Assembly: GCA_964370825.1 (NCBI GenBank)
Contig: CAYJKY010000006.1
Span: 29,189-93,188, forward strand
Reading direction: 5' to 3'
From: CAYJBH01 sp964370825
Lineage (GTDB): Bacteria; Bacillota; Clostridia; Oscillospirales; Ruminococcaceae
Length of the DNA: 64,000 nucleotides
The first letter of the stretch is position 1. Every line of letters begins with the position of its first letter. Shown here piece by piece: positions 1-7,828 of this stretch. The position numbers were made by a program, and so were the translations under genes. The notes under the pieces are model-generated. The model was not told the origin of the DNA and did not search any database. It was given only the letters and a program-made list of their open reading frames with translations.

Positions 1-348
1 AATAAAATTGTCGGAATAATGTGTGTTGACGTTCCACAAGTTGAAGATGTCCCAATATCTAACGATATTGGATACAACGAAAGCTTTTGGGAACTACATG
101 GAATATATCTTCATCCGGATTATTATCGTTTAGGTATCGGAAGTGAAGCTATGAAATTTGCATATAAAAAAGCTATGGAAAATGGTGCAAAAAATATGCT
201 TTTATGGGTTTTTAGGGATAATGTATCAAGTATAGAGTTTTACAAAAAATGTGGATTTTCAGAAGATGGTGCAACTAAAACATATAGCTGCGGCAAGGAT
301 ATGGTTTGCGTTAGAATGAGAGCTTCACTTTTAAATAAAGTAAGATGA
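1..348 (+). CDS. GNAT-family N-acetyltransferase (5' end outside window)
   Basis: The frame is open from base 1, so the true start lies upstream; a Met at 19 is internal to the fold and is not a convincing start. What remains is the C-terminal half of a GNAT domain: a strand with LHGIYLHPDYY, the acetyl-CoA loop RLGIGSEA, and the closing helix NVSSIEFYKKCGF followed by a last strand. Such enzymes move an acetyl group from acetyl-CoA to an amine; the substrate cannot be told. Its stop overlaps the region just before the next gene, so the two are probably co-transcribed. The stretch is AT-rich compared with the rest of the window. Confidence 0.8.
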   Translation, partial: NKIVGIMCVDVPQVEDVPISNDIGYNESFWELHGIYLHPDYYRLGIGSEAMKFAYKKAMENGAKNMLLWVFRDNVSSIEFYKKCGFSEDGATKTYSCGKDMVCVRMRASLLNKVR

Positions 349-395
349 AAATATACGAACCGATTTTATGCATGATAAAAAGCGGAGTGATTACT

Positions 396-701
396 GTGAA
401 AACATATACGATATGTGGAAGTATGCAATTCACAAAACAAATGAAAGATATTTCCTGGAACTTGGAAACTGTCCATGGGTATAATGTGCTTCAATGCGTC
501 TACAACGAGCAAAGCAAGGCTATAGATGAAAAAACTGTAGAAAAACTTAATAAAACCCACTATAAAAAAATAGAGCTATCAGATGGAATTTATGTTGTAG
601 ACATAGATGGATATATAGGCTCAGCCGTAAAAGCTGAGATAGAATATGCGACACAAAGTAAAAAAGAAGTTATTTATCATAGTGAATTTAACATGGGATA
701 A
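396..701 (+). CDS. Nucleoside 2-deoxyribosyltransferase-like small protein
   Basis: A 101-residue protein. I chose the GTG at 396 because GGAG sits 8 bases upstream and the frame then opens directly with a Rossmann-type strand (VKTYTICGSMQF); an ATG at 345 would add 17 residues that do not fit. The pattern ICGSM, an LE..GY segment and a late DGYIG/EIEYA segment resembles small nucleoside 2-deoxyribosyltransferase-like or DUF4406-like proteins, which hydrolyse or exchange nucleobases. The catalytic glutamate would be in the SAVKAEIEYA segment. The similarity is by eye only and the substrate is unknown. It lies between an acetyltransferase and a P-loop kinase in one apparent operon. Confidence 0.5.
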   Translation: MKTYTICGSMQFTKQMKDISWNLETVHGYNVLQCVYNEQSKAIDEKTVEKLNKTHYKKIELSDGIYVVDIDGYIGSAVKAEIEYATQSKKEVIYHSEFNMG

Positions 702-715
702 ATTAGGAGAAAAAC

Positions 716-1225
716 ATGGGTACAGGAATTTTGATATGTGGCTTAAATGGTTCAGGCAAAAGCACTTTTGGAAAAGCTTTAGCAGAAAAACTTCATTTTT
801 ATTTTATAGATAACGAAGATTTATTTTTCACCCAGAAGAATGTATATACATCTCCACGTTCACACAATGAAGCTATTGAGATTTTATCAAACGCGATAAA
901 GATGCACCCTAATTTTGTTTTTTCCTCGGTAAAAGGTGACTATGGCGCAAGTTTTACTTCGTATTTGAAATGTGCTGTTTTTATAGATGTTGACGAAAAA
1001 ACTAGACTAAAAAGGGTTAGAGACAGAGACATTCAAAAATTCGGTAACAGAGTATTACATGGCGGAGATTTGTATGAGAGCACAGAGGGCTTCTACAAAT
1101 TTATCCAGTCAAGAGATGATACTTATGTAAGCAAGTGGTTAAACACTTTAGAATTAAATGTCATACGCATAGACGGGACTAAACCTATAGACGAAAATAT
1201 CAATTTGATTTTGGGACTTATATAA
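716..1225 (+). CDS. P-loop kinase-like ATPase (adenylate/shikimate kinase-like)
   Basis: A 169-residue protein with a Walker A motif GLNGSGKST at residues 9-17, an acidic DNEDLF segment after the first helix-strand pair, a hydrophobic strand VFIDVD followed by an Arg-rich lid (TRLKRVRDRD). This is the layout of small nucleoside, shikimate or gluconate kinase-like P-loop proteins that phosphorylate a small molecule. The substrate cannot be read from the sequence. TTAGGAG lies 8 bases before the ATG. The stop codon overlaps the start of the next gene by one base (TAATG), indicating translational coupling with the DNA glycosylase-like gene. Confidence 0.7.
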   Translation: MGTGILICGLNGSGKSTFGKALAEKLHFYFIDNEDLFFTQKNVYTSPRSHNEAIEILSNAIKMHPNFVFSSVKGDYGASFTSYLKCAVFIDVDEKTRLKRVRDRDIQKFGNRVLHGGDLYESTEGFYKFIQSRDDTYVSKWLNTLELNVIRIDGTKPIDENINLILGLI

Positions 1226-2418
1226 TGAACACAACACTAAATCAGGCGAAAAGGTTTTTACTGCTAAAACAAGGTTTGCTGGGTGAGCATAAATTTATAA
1301 ATGAAGATGGGGCATTTAGCTACATAGAGCAATCAGCCTGTTTGCAGTTTGACCCTGTTGATAGCTGTGGCAAAAATGCAGAACTCTCGCTACAATCGAG
1401 GGTGAAAAATTTTAGAAAATCCATGCTTCATAGCTTGCTTTACGACAAGCGAATTTTATTCGACTACCCAGATAAGCAACTTTCTATAATTCTCACAAAG
1501 GACTTACCGTATTTTACACGCTATAAAAACAAGGCAATAGAGAGTGGGCTGCGGTTTGAAGAAACAACAAAGCTTGAGCCAGAGGTGATAGATTACATAA
1601 AAAAGCATGGTGCTGTGTCATCCTCTGACCTGCCCGATTTAGGCGAAGTGCACTGGCATTCTGCAATACACTGGAGTGGAAATTGGGATAAAAAAGGTAA
1701 GGCGACAAGAGCAGTACTCGAACAGCTTTACTCCACAAACGTTCTCTTAATTCATCACAAACAAGGTAGCAGAAAATACTACGACTTAGCAGAAAAATAT
1801 ATATCAGCTGATATTTTAAACGCACCTGACCCACTGCCAGATGATTTCGAGCATTTAAAGTGGCGAGTTTTCAGGCGAATTGGTGCAGTCGGTTTAATTT
1901 GGAATAAACCCTCTGATTTATGGCTTGGAATTGGTGATTTATCATCAAATTATAGGAATAAAATCTTTAAAGAACTTATAATAGATAATAAAATAACCGA
2001 GCTTAACATTGACGGATTTCGAGATAAATTCTATATAAAAACTGAGGATTTACCAATTTTAGAAAAGGCGAAAAGTGAGGAAAAATTTAAAGAAAGATGT
2101 GAGTTTTTAGCTCCACTCGACCCATTTATGTGGGACAGAAAACTTATAAAAAAACTGTTTGACTTCAACTATTCATGGGAGATTTACACACCAGAAGTAA
2201 AACGAAAATACGGCTATTATGTGCTACCGATAATCTTTGGAGAAAACTTTGTCGGAAGAATTGAAGCTGTAAACGACAGAAAAAATAAAACTTTACTTGT
2301 GAAAAATATTTGGTACGAAGAAAAAATAAAGCCAACAAAGAAATTGGAAAAGGCAGCCAACATGGCTATAAAGAGATTTGCTAAGTTTAATGAGTGCGAA
2401 CAGATTAAAATGGAGTAA
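1225..2418 (+). CDS. YcaQ/AlkZ-like winged-helix DNA glycosylase (HTH_42)
   Basis: A 397-residue protein of the winged-helix HTH_42 family, which includes E. coli YcaQ and Streptomyces AlkZ. These glycosylases remove bulky N-alkylated purines and unhook interstrand crosslinks. The N-terminal region has the expected QAKRFLLLKQGL helix and a Q-hydrophobic-D motif, Gln41-Phe42-Asp43 within CLQFDPVD, matching the catalytic QxD form of the YcaQ branch rather than the QxQ form of AlkZ. WKVF/WRVFRRIG and LAPLDPFMWDRK near residues 210 and 305 are typical of the family. It is the last intact gene of the AT-rich operon and starts in a one-base overlap. A role in protection against alkylating toxins is inference from family members. 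Confidence 0.75.
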   Translation: MNTTLNQAKRFLLLKQGLLGEHKFINEDGAFSYIEQSACLQFDPVDSCGKNAELSLQSRVKNFRKSMLHSLLYDKRILFDYPDKQLSIILTKDLPYFTRYKNKAIESGLRFEETTKLEPEVIDYIKKHGAVSSSDLPDLGEVHWHSAIHWSGNWDKKGKATRAVLEQLYSTNVLLIHHKQGSRKYYDLAEKYISADILNAPDPLPDDFEHLKWRVFRRIGAVGLIWNKPSDLWLGIGDLSSNYRNKIFKELIIDNKITELNIDGFRDKFYIKTEDLPILEKAKSEEKFKERCEFLAPLDPFMWDRKLIKKLFDFNYSWEIYTPEVKRKYGYYVLPIIFGENFVGRIEAVNDRKNKTLLVKNIWYEEKIKPTKKLEKAANMAIKRFAKFNECEQIKME

Positions 2419-2423
2419 TAAAA

Positions 2424-2803
2424 ATGCATAATTATAACTTTAAGCTTGATAAAAAAGATAAAAACATAGGTACAGTTTATCTCCCTAATGAAAATTCTAC
2501 AAATTTGCCTGTAATTGTGTACTGTCACGGGTGGAAAGGGCGTAGGCAATTATGGACTCCGACCGAAAAACTGTGTGAATTTGCTATGCAAAATAACATA
2601 GCTTTAGTTACATTTGATTTTTATGGTTGTGGTGAAGCAGGTGGGAATTACAGTGAAATGACATATAATAGTATGAGCTAATGAAATCAAATGGTAGAGA
2701 TGCTACTCATATTGAAATTGAGAATGGAACACATGAATTAGAAAATGTAACTGAAGTAGCATTTGAACATATTTATAAATGGCTTTTGCCGATATTAAAC
2801 TAA
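2424..2803 (+). pseudogene. Alpha/beta hydrolase remnant with the catalytic middle deleted
   Basis: The first part (2424-2681, 85 residues) is the start of an alpha/beta hydrolase: two strands, the oxyanion-loop motif YCHGWKG and the strand ALVTFDFYGCGEAGG. It stops at TAA 2679. From about 2684 a second frame (phase shifted by two) runs to TAA 2801 and encodes a typical hydrolase C-terminus in which ENGTH carries the position of the catalytic histidine, ending in HIYKWLLPILN. The nucleophile elbow (GxSxG) and the acid residue between the halves are missing, so an internal deletion of some 400 bases or more is likely. The N-terminal part could still be translated but cannot be a working hydrolase. 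Confidence 0.75.
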
Positions 2804-2853
2804 AACGATAATATATGCAAGTATATAACAATGTAAAACATGGAGGAAACCAA

Positions 2854-3753
2854 ATGAAGGCGAATAAAATGCCACCAAACGGAACTATCGGAATATTCTG
2901 TCCAAGTCACGTTGCTGATTTCGACAGATATGAACATATACGTAAAAACATTGAGAGATTAGGCTATAAAGTTGTATTTGGTGAAAACATATACAAAGAT
3001 ACCTTTGGTTTTGTAGCAAGTGCCGAGGAACGTGCAGCAGATTTAAACAGCTTAGTATCAAACAAAGATATTGATTTAGTTTTATTTGCCGGTGGTCATG
3101 GAGCGGTAGATATTTTACCATATATTGATTATCAAAACATTAGAAAAAACCCAAAATTATTTGGCAGTTATAGTGATGGAACCTCAATCCTTAATGCAAT
3201 CCATTCACAAACCGGATTAATAACTTATTATGGTTTTGGTGCATGTCAATTTGAGGATTTACGTCATTATGATTACTTGCAGTTTTGCCAACATTTTGTT
3301 GATGGATATAGTTCAAAAAAATTTGCAAGCAACAGTAATTGGATAACACTGAATGGCGATGTGAATGAAGGCGAATTAATTGGTGGATATGCACCCTTAT
3401 TCGGATTAATGCTTTCAAATAAATATTTTAATTTTAATGTAAACAGTAAATTTATTTTGTTTCTTGAAGATCACGAAAGTTTTTGCAATGTGGGGTCTGT
3501 GAGTAATTATCTCTCATTTATTGAGCAATCATCTTTTATGAAAAATGTGACAGGGTTAATTTTCGGACATTACTCAGTCAATCTTCCTGTGGACTTAGAA
3601 AAAGTTCTCGAGCGATTTGGAAAGCGAAACAAAATCCCGGTTGTATACACTGATGATTTTGGTCACGGAACAAAACATGCTATTTTACCAATCGGAACAA
3701 ATGCAAAACTCGATGCTAATAACCATACAATAGAATTTTACGACTATGAGTAA
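2854..3753 (+). CDS. S66-family peptidase (LD-carboxypeptidase / MccF-like)
   Basis: A 299-residue protein starting at ATG 2854, which has GGAGG 7 bases upstream; an upstream ATG at 2815 lacks such a site. The S66 signature is clear: GIFCPSHV at the N-terminus, LFAGGHGA, then GSYSDGTSIL with the probable nucleophile Ser107, a glutamate in FLEDHES, and a histidine in the GHGTKHAILPIG segment, giving the Ser-Glu-His triad. Family members cut L,D-peptide bonds in peptidoglycan recycling or, in the MccF branch, inactivate microcin C-type peptide-nucleotides. The FLEDHES form leans towards the MccF-like branch, but this is not decisive. No other immunity or peptidoglycan gene is adjacent. Confidence 0.8.
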   Translation: MKANKMPPNGTIGIFCPSHVADFDRYEHIRKNIERLGYKVVFGENIYKDTFGFVASAEERAADLNSLVSNKDIDLVLFAGGHGAVDILPYIDYQNIRKNPKLFGSYSDGTSILNAIHSQTGLITYYGFGACQFEDLRHYDYLQFCQHFVDGYSSKKFASNSNWITLNGDVNEGELIGGYAPLFGLMLSNKYFNFNVNSKFILFLEDHESFCNVGSVSNYLSFIEQSSFMKNVTGLIFGHYSVNLPVDLEKVLERFGKRNKIPVVYTDDFGHGTKHAILPIGTNAKLDANNHTIEFYDYE

Positions 3754-3980
3754 TTAAAAGAACTTAAACCATGGAAGGTTGACAATATTTTGATGTAACT
3801 CGGGCAGTGACATACAAGAAAGGCCCCTCAAGCCTTTATATTTTCAAAACATTGGAATTCGCACCTCGTTATATAGCTTTTTGCTTTCAATAAATGCAAT
3901 AGCTCACCGTTAAATAATATTGTCTTGCATTTTTGATAATGGTTATAGTATAATTAGGTCAGTTAACATAAGGGGGATGC
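3754..3980. other. Intergenic region with a weak hairpin and a promoter
   Basis: A 227-base gap. AAAGGC at 3819-3824 can pair with GCCTTT at 3832-3837 and is followed by a short T-rich stretch, a weak candidate terminator for the S66 peptidase gene. The 3' part carries the promoter listed separately. Nothing else was recognised. Confidence 0.4.
3925..3954 (+). promoter_or_regulatory. Sigma-A-type promoter for the zinc-ribbon membrane protein
   Basis: TTGCAT (3925-3930), an 18-base spacer and a perfect TATAAT (3949-3954), about 27 bases before the ATG at 3981, which is preceded by AAGGGGGA. Confidence 0.65.
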
Positions 3981-4373
3981 ATGAATTGGTTTAGAAAGCT
4001 AATGTCCGGAAGGTACGGTTCCGATAAGTTGAATTTAGCACTGCTTGTCCTCTCTGTAATAATCGTGTTTGTAGGAAGTATATTTGATTCTTCCGTTGTT
4101 GTTTTCATTGCCTACGCACCATTAATATTAGCGTTACTGAGAATGTTTTCCAAAAACATCTATGTTCGATATGCGGAAAACCAGAAATTCTTAAGGTTTT
4201 TTGCACCTATTCAAGCTCATACCGATAAGGTGGTAAAGCTGTTGATAGGAACAAAAACGCACAGGTATTACAACTGCCCGTCCTGTAAACAGATGGTAAG
4301 GGTTCCCAAGGGTAGAGGTAGTATTGAGATCAGTTGCCCAAAATGCCAAAACAAGTTCAATAAAAAAACATAA
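3981..4373 (+). CDS. Small membrane protein with C-terminal zinc ribbon
   Basis: A 130-residue protein. Two hydrophobic segments (about residues 17-35 and 37-55) form a hairpin in the membrane, followed by a basic cytoplasmic linker and a zinc-ribbon-like end with Cys99-x2-Cys102 and Cys119-x2-Cys122 (YNCPSC and ISCPKC). Proteins of this shape are common in Clostridia and have no assigned role. The GGGGGA ribosome binding site sits 6 bases before the ATG. It has its own promoter and its stop almost touches the stop of the convergent methyltransferase, so it is a single-gene unit. Confidence 0.75.
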   Translation: MNWFRKLMSGRYGSDKLNLALLVLSVIIVFVGSIFDSSVVVFIAYAPLILALLRMFSKNIYVRYAENQKFLRFFAPIQAHTDKVVKLLIGTKTHRYYNCPSCKQMVRVPKGRGSIEISCPKCQNKFNKKT

Positions 4374-4374
4374 T

Positions 4375-5184
4375 TCATATTTTGTTAAAGGTCTGAATTG
4401 TGCAGTAATGGATTATTTCAAAGCTGTCCGGTAGGGTGGCGATATAGTTTTTATGCTCCTTCTCCCATGAACTTATCGCATCCTCATTGAGCGAAGAAGC
4501 ACCTATTCCACGACACGCCTTCATTCTCCCGTGCCATCCCTGCCGAGTAAAGGTAACATTAATATCAAATGCAACACTGTCTTTTATCGTAAACAGCGAT
4601 TTATGCCGGTTAGGATCGGATATAAAATCCGGTTCAGCCAGTGGTTGTCGCTTAGCACCTGCACCTGTCCAGTCCGGGTTATATTTAAGCACCAACTCCT
4701 CGCTGTTTTTTGCAATCTCACTTTCGTTTGGCAACCAAACCATAAAAAGAATTGCAAAACAACCGTCATCCTTTAAAACATTATGTATCTTTGGTATTGC
4801 AATTTGCTGATTAAAATACATGAAGCACTGGCATGCGGTGACTACATCAAAGCTTTTATCCGGAAAGTCAATGTCCTCTACAGGGGAGACAACGTAGTCA
4901 ATATCCATTTTTTGATTTTGTGACAGTTCACGAGCAAGCCTTATCTGATTTTCCGATACATCGGCACCGGTAAATCTTGCGCCATAGCGATAAAGATTTC
5001 TCGGTAGAACTCCTGTTCCCGTACCGATATCCAAAACATTTTGTCCCGGCACACATAATCCGAGTTCTATAATTTTGTCATAAAACTCCTGTGGGTAGAT
5101 ATCTCTATATCTTGCGTATTCCTCTGATATCCTGCCCCAATCGAAGGGCTTTCCGTAATCTATATCCTTGTTTACTATCATCAT
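4375..5184 (-). CDS. Class I SAM-dependent methyltransferase
   Basis: A 269-residue protein beginning at ATG 5184, with GAAAGG 5 bases upstream; a TTG at 5196 is possible but sits in that ribosome binding site. Motif I of the SAM pocket is VLDIGTGTGVLP, followed by TGADVSENQI (acidic loop), SPVEDIDFPDKSFDVVTACQCF and an FAILFMVWLP strand. This is the classical Rossmann methyltransferase of the UbiE/Tam type acting on a small molecule; the acceptor is not predictable. It is transcribed divergently from the dehydrogenase gene at 5345 and converges with the zinc-ribbon protein gene. Confidence 0.85.
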   Translation of the reverse strand: MMIVNKDIDYGKPFDWGRISEEYARYRDIYPQEFYDKIIELGLCVPGQNVLDIGTGTGVLPRNLYRYGARFTGADVSENQIRLARELSQNQKMDIDYVVSPVEDIDFPDKSFDVVTACQCFMYFNQQIAIPKIHNVLKDDGCFAILFMVWLPNESEIAKNSEELVLKYNPDWTGAGAKRQPLAEPDFISDPNRHKSLFTIKDSVAFDINVTFTRQGWHGRMKACRGIGASSLNEDAISSWEKEHKNYIATLPDSFEIIHYCTIQTFNKI

Positions 5185-5210
5185 TGTACCTTTCAATCTC
5201 TGTGATACTA

Positions 5211-5239
5211 AGTATAGCTGTTAGTGTTTATAACGTCAA
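5211..5239 (-). promoter_or_regulatory. Promoter of the methyltransferase gene
   Basis: Read on the minus strand: TTGACG (5239-5234), a 17-base spacer, TATACT (5216-5211), about 27 bases before the ATG at 5184. Confidence 0.7.
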
Positions 5240-5278
5240 TAATAATAACAATAATATATAAAAACAAAAATAATTCTA

Positions 5279-5307
5279 TTGACTTTGTAGCATAATAACG
5301 ATATATT
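5279..5307 (+). promoter_or_regulatory. Promoter of the diaminopentanoate-dehydrogenase-like gene
   Basis: TTGACT (5279-5284), a 17-base spacer and TATATT (5302-5307). It lies back to back with the methyltransferase promoter, the two -35 boxes being about 40 bases apart. Confidence 0.7.
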
Positions 5308-5344
5308 TATTAAATGATAGTATGTTTACTTGGAGGGCAATTTA

Positions 5345-6433
5345 ATGAATGCAAAAATTAAAGTTGCGCAGTATGGGTGCGGCAAAATGAGTCGTTGGCT
5401 GATGCGCTATGCCATTGAAAAGGGCTGTGAATTGGTAGCCGCATTTGACGTTAATCCGGCAGTTGTCGGCAAGGACGTCGGCGATGTCATCGGTGATGGT
5501 TACCCTACTGTAAATGTCAAGGTGTCTGCGGCGGAGGATGCCGAAAAAATCCTCAGCGATTTAAAGCCGGATGTATGCATTATCGCCACACGTAGTACCG
5601 TTGCAGAACTTGAGGATATATTTACAATCTGCGCAAATAACGGAATTAATGCAATAACAACCTGCGAAGAAGCACTTTACCCGTGGAATTCATCACCCGC
5701 TTTGACTAAAAAACTTGATGAACTTGCAAAGAAGGGCAACTGCACGCTGACAGGTGTTGGCTACTGCGATCTTTACTGGGGCACAATGGTGACCAATCTT
5801 GCCGGCTCGCTATTTAAAATTGATACAATCAAGGGCAGCAGCTGGTATAATGTAGAGGATTATGGAATAGCACTCGCCGAAGGTCATGGTGCCGGACTTT
5901 CTACAAAGGAATTTGCCGAACAAATAGCAAACTACAACGACTATTCTTCAGACGATATTAAAGCCGTAGTTGAGAGCGGTGAGTATGTACCATCCTATAT
6001 GTGGAATCAAAACGGATGGCTGTGCGGTAAGCTTGGGCTTACAATCACCTCTCAGACACAGCAGTGCTTCCCTTGCACATACGACAAAGATTTAGTTTCC
6101 GAAACCCTCGGCCTTACAGTCAAGGCAGGACAGCCTACAGGTATGCGTGCGGTTGTGACCACCACCACCAAAGAGGGTATCACCCTTGAAACCGAGTGTG
6201 TGGGCAAGGTTTTTGCACCGGAGGAGTTTGATAAAAACGAATGGACATTTTGTGGGGAGCCGGATACAACCGTTATCGTAAACAAACCTGCTACGGTGGA
6301 GCTTACCTGCGCTACACTGGTAAACAGAATACCCCAGCTGATAGATGCACCGGCAGGATATGTTACAACGGATCAATTCCCATATAATCTGTTTGCCATT
6401 AAACCGCTAAACGAGTATGTAACCTCAAAATAA
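5345..6433 (+). CDS. 2,4-diaminopentanoate dehydrogenase-like NAD(P) oxidoreductase
   Basis: A 362-residue protein; ATG 5345 follows GGAGGG by 7 bases. The N-terminus is a dinucleotide-binding Rossmann fold (VAQYGCGKMSRWLMRYAIEKG, with the acidic end of strand 2 in AAFDVNP), and the whole has the dihydrodipicolinate-reductase-like architecture of the Ord family. The best known relative is (2R,4S)-2,4-diaminopentanoate dehydrogenase of clostridial ornithine fermentation, which makes 2-amino-4-ketopentanoate and ammonia with NAD(P)+. The partner genes of that pathway (ornithine racemase, aminomutase, thiolase subunits) are not nearby, so the substrate could differ. A terminator hairpin follows the gene. 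Confidence 0.6.
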   Translation: MNAKIKVAQYGCGKMSRWLMRYAIEKGCELVAAFDVNPAVVGKDVGDVIGDGYPTVNVKVSAAEDAEKILSDLKPDVCIIATRSTVAELEDIFTICANNGINAITTCEEALYPWNSSPALTKKLDELAKKGNCTLTGVGYCDLYWGTMVTNLAGSLFKIDTIKGSSWYNVEDYGIALAEGHGAGLSTKEFAEQIANYNDYSSDDIKAVVESGEYVPSYMWNQNGWLCGKLGLTITSQTQQCFPCTYDKDLVSETLGLTVKAGQPTGMRAVVTTTTKEGITLETECVGKVFAPEEFDKNEWTFCGEPDTTVIVNKPATVELTCATLVNRIPQLIDAPAGYVTTDQFPYNLFAIKPLNEYVTSK

Positions 6434-6468
6434 CATCAAATCAAAACGGGCTATAGTATTTTATAGTT

Positions 6469-6504
6469 AAACACCTGTCGGACTAAACGGTCAGACAGGT
6501 GTTT
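6469..6504 (+). terminator. Intrinsic terminator after the dehydrogenase gene
   Basis: An 11-bp perfect inverted repeat, AAACACCTGTC (6469-6479) and GACAGGTGTTT (6494-6504), with a 14-base loop and a T-rich tail (TGTTTTCTAT) on the plus strand. It separates the gene from the convergent amidohydrolase. Confidence 0.8.
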
Positions 6505-6532
6505 GTTTTCTATAAATTGATACATTCATACA

Positions 6533-7702
6533 TTACAGCTGTTCCGTTTCGGCTAGATATACGCCTATAAAACAGCCGAGCGCCGTTACAAGCTGATCTT
6601 CATCTAAATCGAACTTATTGCTGTGCAGTGGATATATACAGTCCTTGTCTGGATTGTATATCCCTACCCTAAAAAATGTTCCGGGGATATGCTGCAGATA
6701 GTATCCAAAATCCTCAGATACAGGTGTTTTTTCAATTTCGGTAACCTCGTATCCAATTTTTTTCGCTGTGCTTGCGACCAAGCTTGTCTCCCGTTCATGA
6801 TTTGTCAACACGGGATAACCACGGGTGTATCGGTAAGTATATTGAACCCCATACATCTCGCAGGAGCTTTTAACCGCAAGTTCGATCTTCCTCTCTAACA
6901 GCTCGGAAACCTCCATTTCGTAGCTTCTTGAGGTGCCTTCCATCACAACTTTACCCGGAATGACATTGTATGAATGACCACCATGGATGTTGCATATGCT
7001 TATCACTGCTGATTTAAGGGGCGAGACGAACCTGCTTATTATACTATTTATGTTGACTACTGCCGTAGCCATTGCTGTTATTGTGTCTACCGTGTCGGAA
7101 GGTCTGCTACCGTGCCCACCTTTACCTGTAAATTCTACCGAAAAATTATCGGTTGCAGCCATATAGTTACCTGCTCTCACCCCTACAGTTCCGGCCGGTA
7201 ATTCATCCGATACATGGTAGCCGTATATCCGGTCTACCCCGTCGAGGCATCCATCCTCTATCATAGGTGCGGCACCACCCGGAAGCAACTCCTCGGCGTA
7301 TTGAAAGATGAATACAACGTTCCCTTTCAGCTGATGAGGATTTTCATTAAAATGATGTGCAAGACCCAACAGTGTAGCAACATGCCCGTCATGCCCGCAG
7401 GCATGCATTACCCCGGGAACTTTGCTTGCATACTCATGCGATTTTTTCTCCTGTAGCCTTAAGGCATCCATATCGGCACGAAAGGCTATACACTGACCCG
7501 GTTTATCCGATGTAATTTTTGCCACAATTCCGTGCTTCCCGGCGGTTCTGTAACTTATTCCAATCTCATCGAGCTGCTTTTTAATATACTCAACCGTTTC
7601 CTCCTCATGAAAAGAGACAGACGGATTCATGTGAAGATGTCGACGATACCGCACCATCCTATCAAACTGTTTTGCCGCAAAGTCATTTATTTTGTCCTTC
7701 AA
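6533..7702 (-). CDS. M20-family amidohydrolase (peptidase M20D)
   Basis: A 389-residue protein of the M20D amidohydrolase group (N-acyl amino acid or hippurate hydrolases). Metal-site motifs are intact: FRADMDALRL, MHACGHDGHVATLLG, and FQYAEELLPGGA with the general-base glutamate; a dimerisation (lid) domain with GKGGHGSRPSDTVD follows, and SEDFGYY marks the second half of the catalytic domain. It starts with TTG 7702 behind AAAGGTAGG. Such enzymes cleave the amide bond of N-acylated amino acids or peptides with two zinc or manganese ions in the cytoplasm. The natural substrate is unknown. It is convergent with the dehydrogenase at 5345. Confidence 0.85.
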   Translation of the reverse strand: MKDKINDFAAKQFDRMVRYRRHLHMNPSVSFHEEETVEYIKKQLDEIGISYRTAGKHGIVAKITSDKPGQCIAFRADMDALRLQEKKSHEYASKVPGVMHACGHDGHVATLLGLAHHFNENPHQLKGNVVFIFQYAEELLPGGAAPMIEDGCLDGVDRIYGYHVSDELPAGTVGVRAGNYMAATDNFSVEFTGKGGHGSRPSDTVDTITAMATAVVNINSIISRFVSPLKSAVISICNIHGGHSYNVIPGKVVMEGTSRSYEMEVSELLERKIELAVKSSCEMYGVQYTYRYTRGYPVLTNHERETSLVASTAKKIGYEVTEIEKTPVSEDFGYYLQHIPGTFFRVGIYNPDKDCIYPLHSNKFDLDEDQLVTALGCFIGVYLAETEQL

Positions 7703-7723
7703 AATTAAAACCTACCTTTCATG

Positions 7724-7777
7724 CAAAAAAACAATGACACGCAACGGCCTTTTTGCCTGTTGTGTGTCACCATTGTT
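7724..7777 (-). terminator. Intrinsic terminator after the TepA-like gene
   Basis: On the minus strand an imperfect long hairpin (ACAATGGTGACACACAACAG pairing with a CCGTTGCGTGTCATTGT arm, inner stem AGGC/GCCT-like with an A-rich loop) is followed by seven T. It lies about 50 bases past the TepA-like stop and just upstream of the amidohydrolase start. Confidence 0.75.
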
Positions 7778-7828
7778 ATTTTAATTTATATCATACACGC
7801 ACCCTGTTGTCAACAAAATTCACTATAA

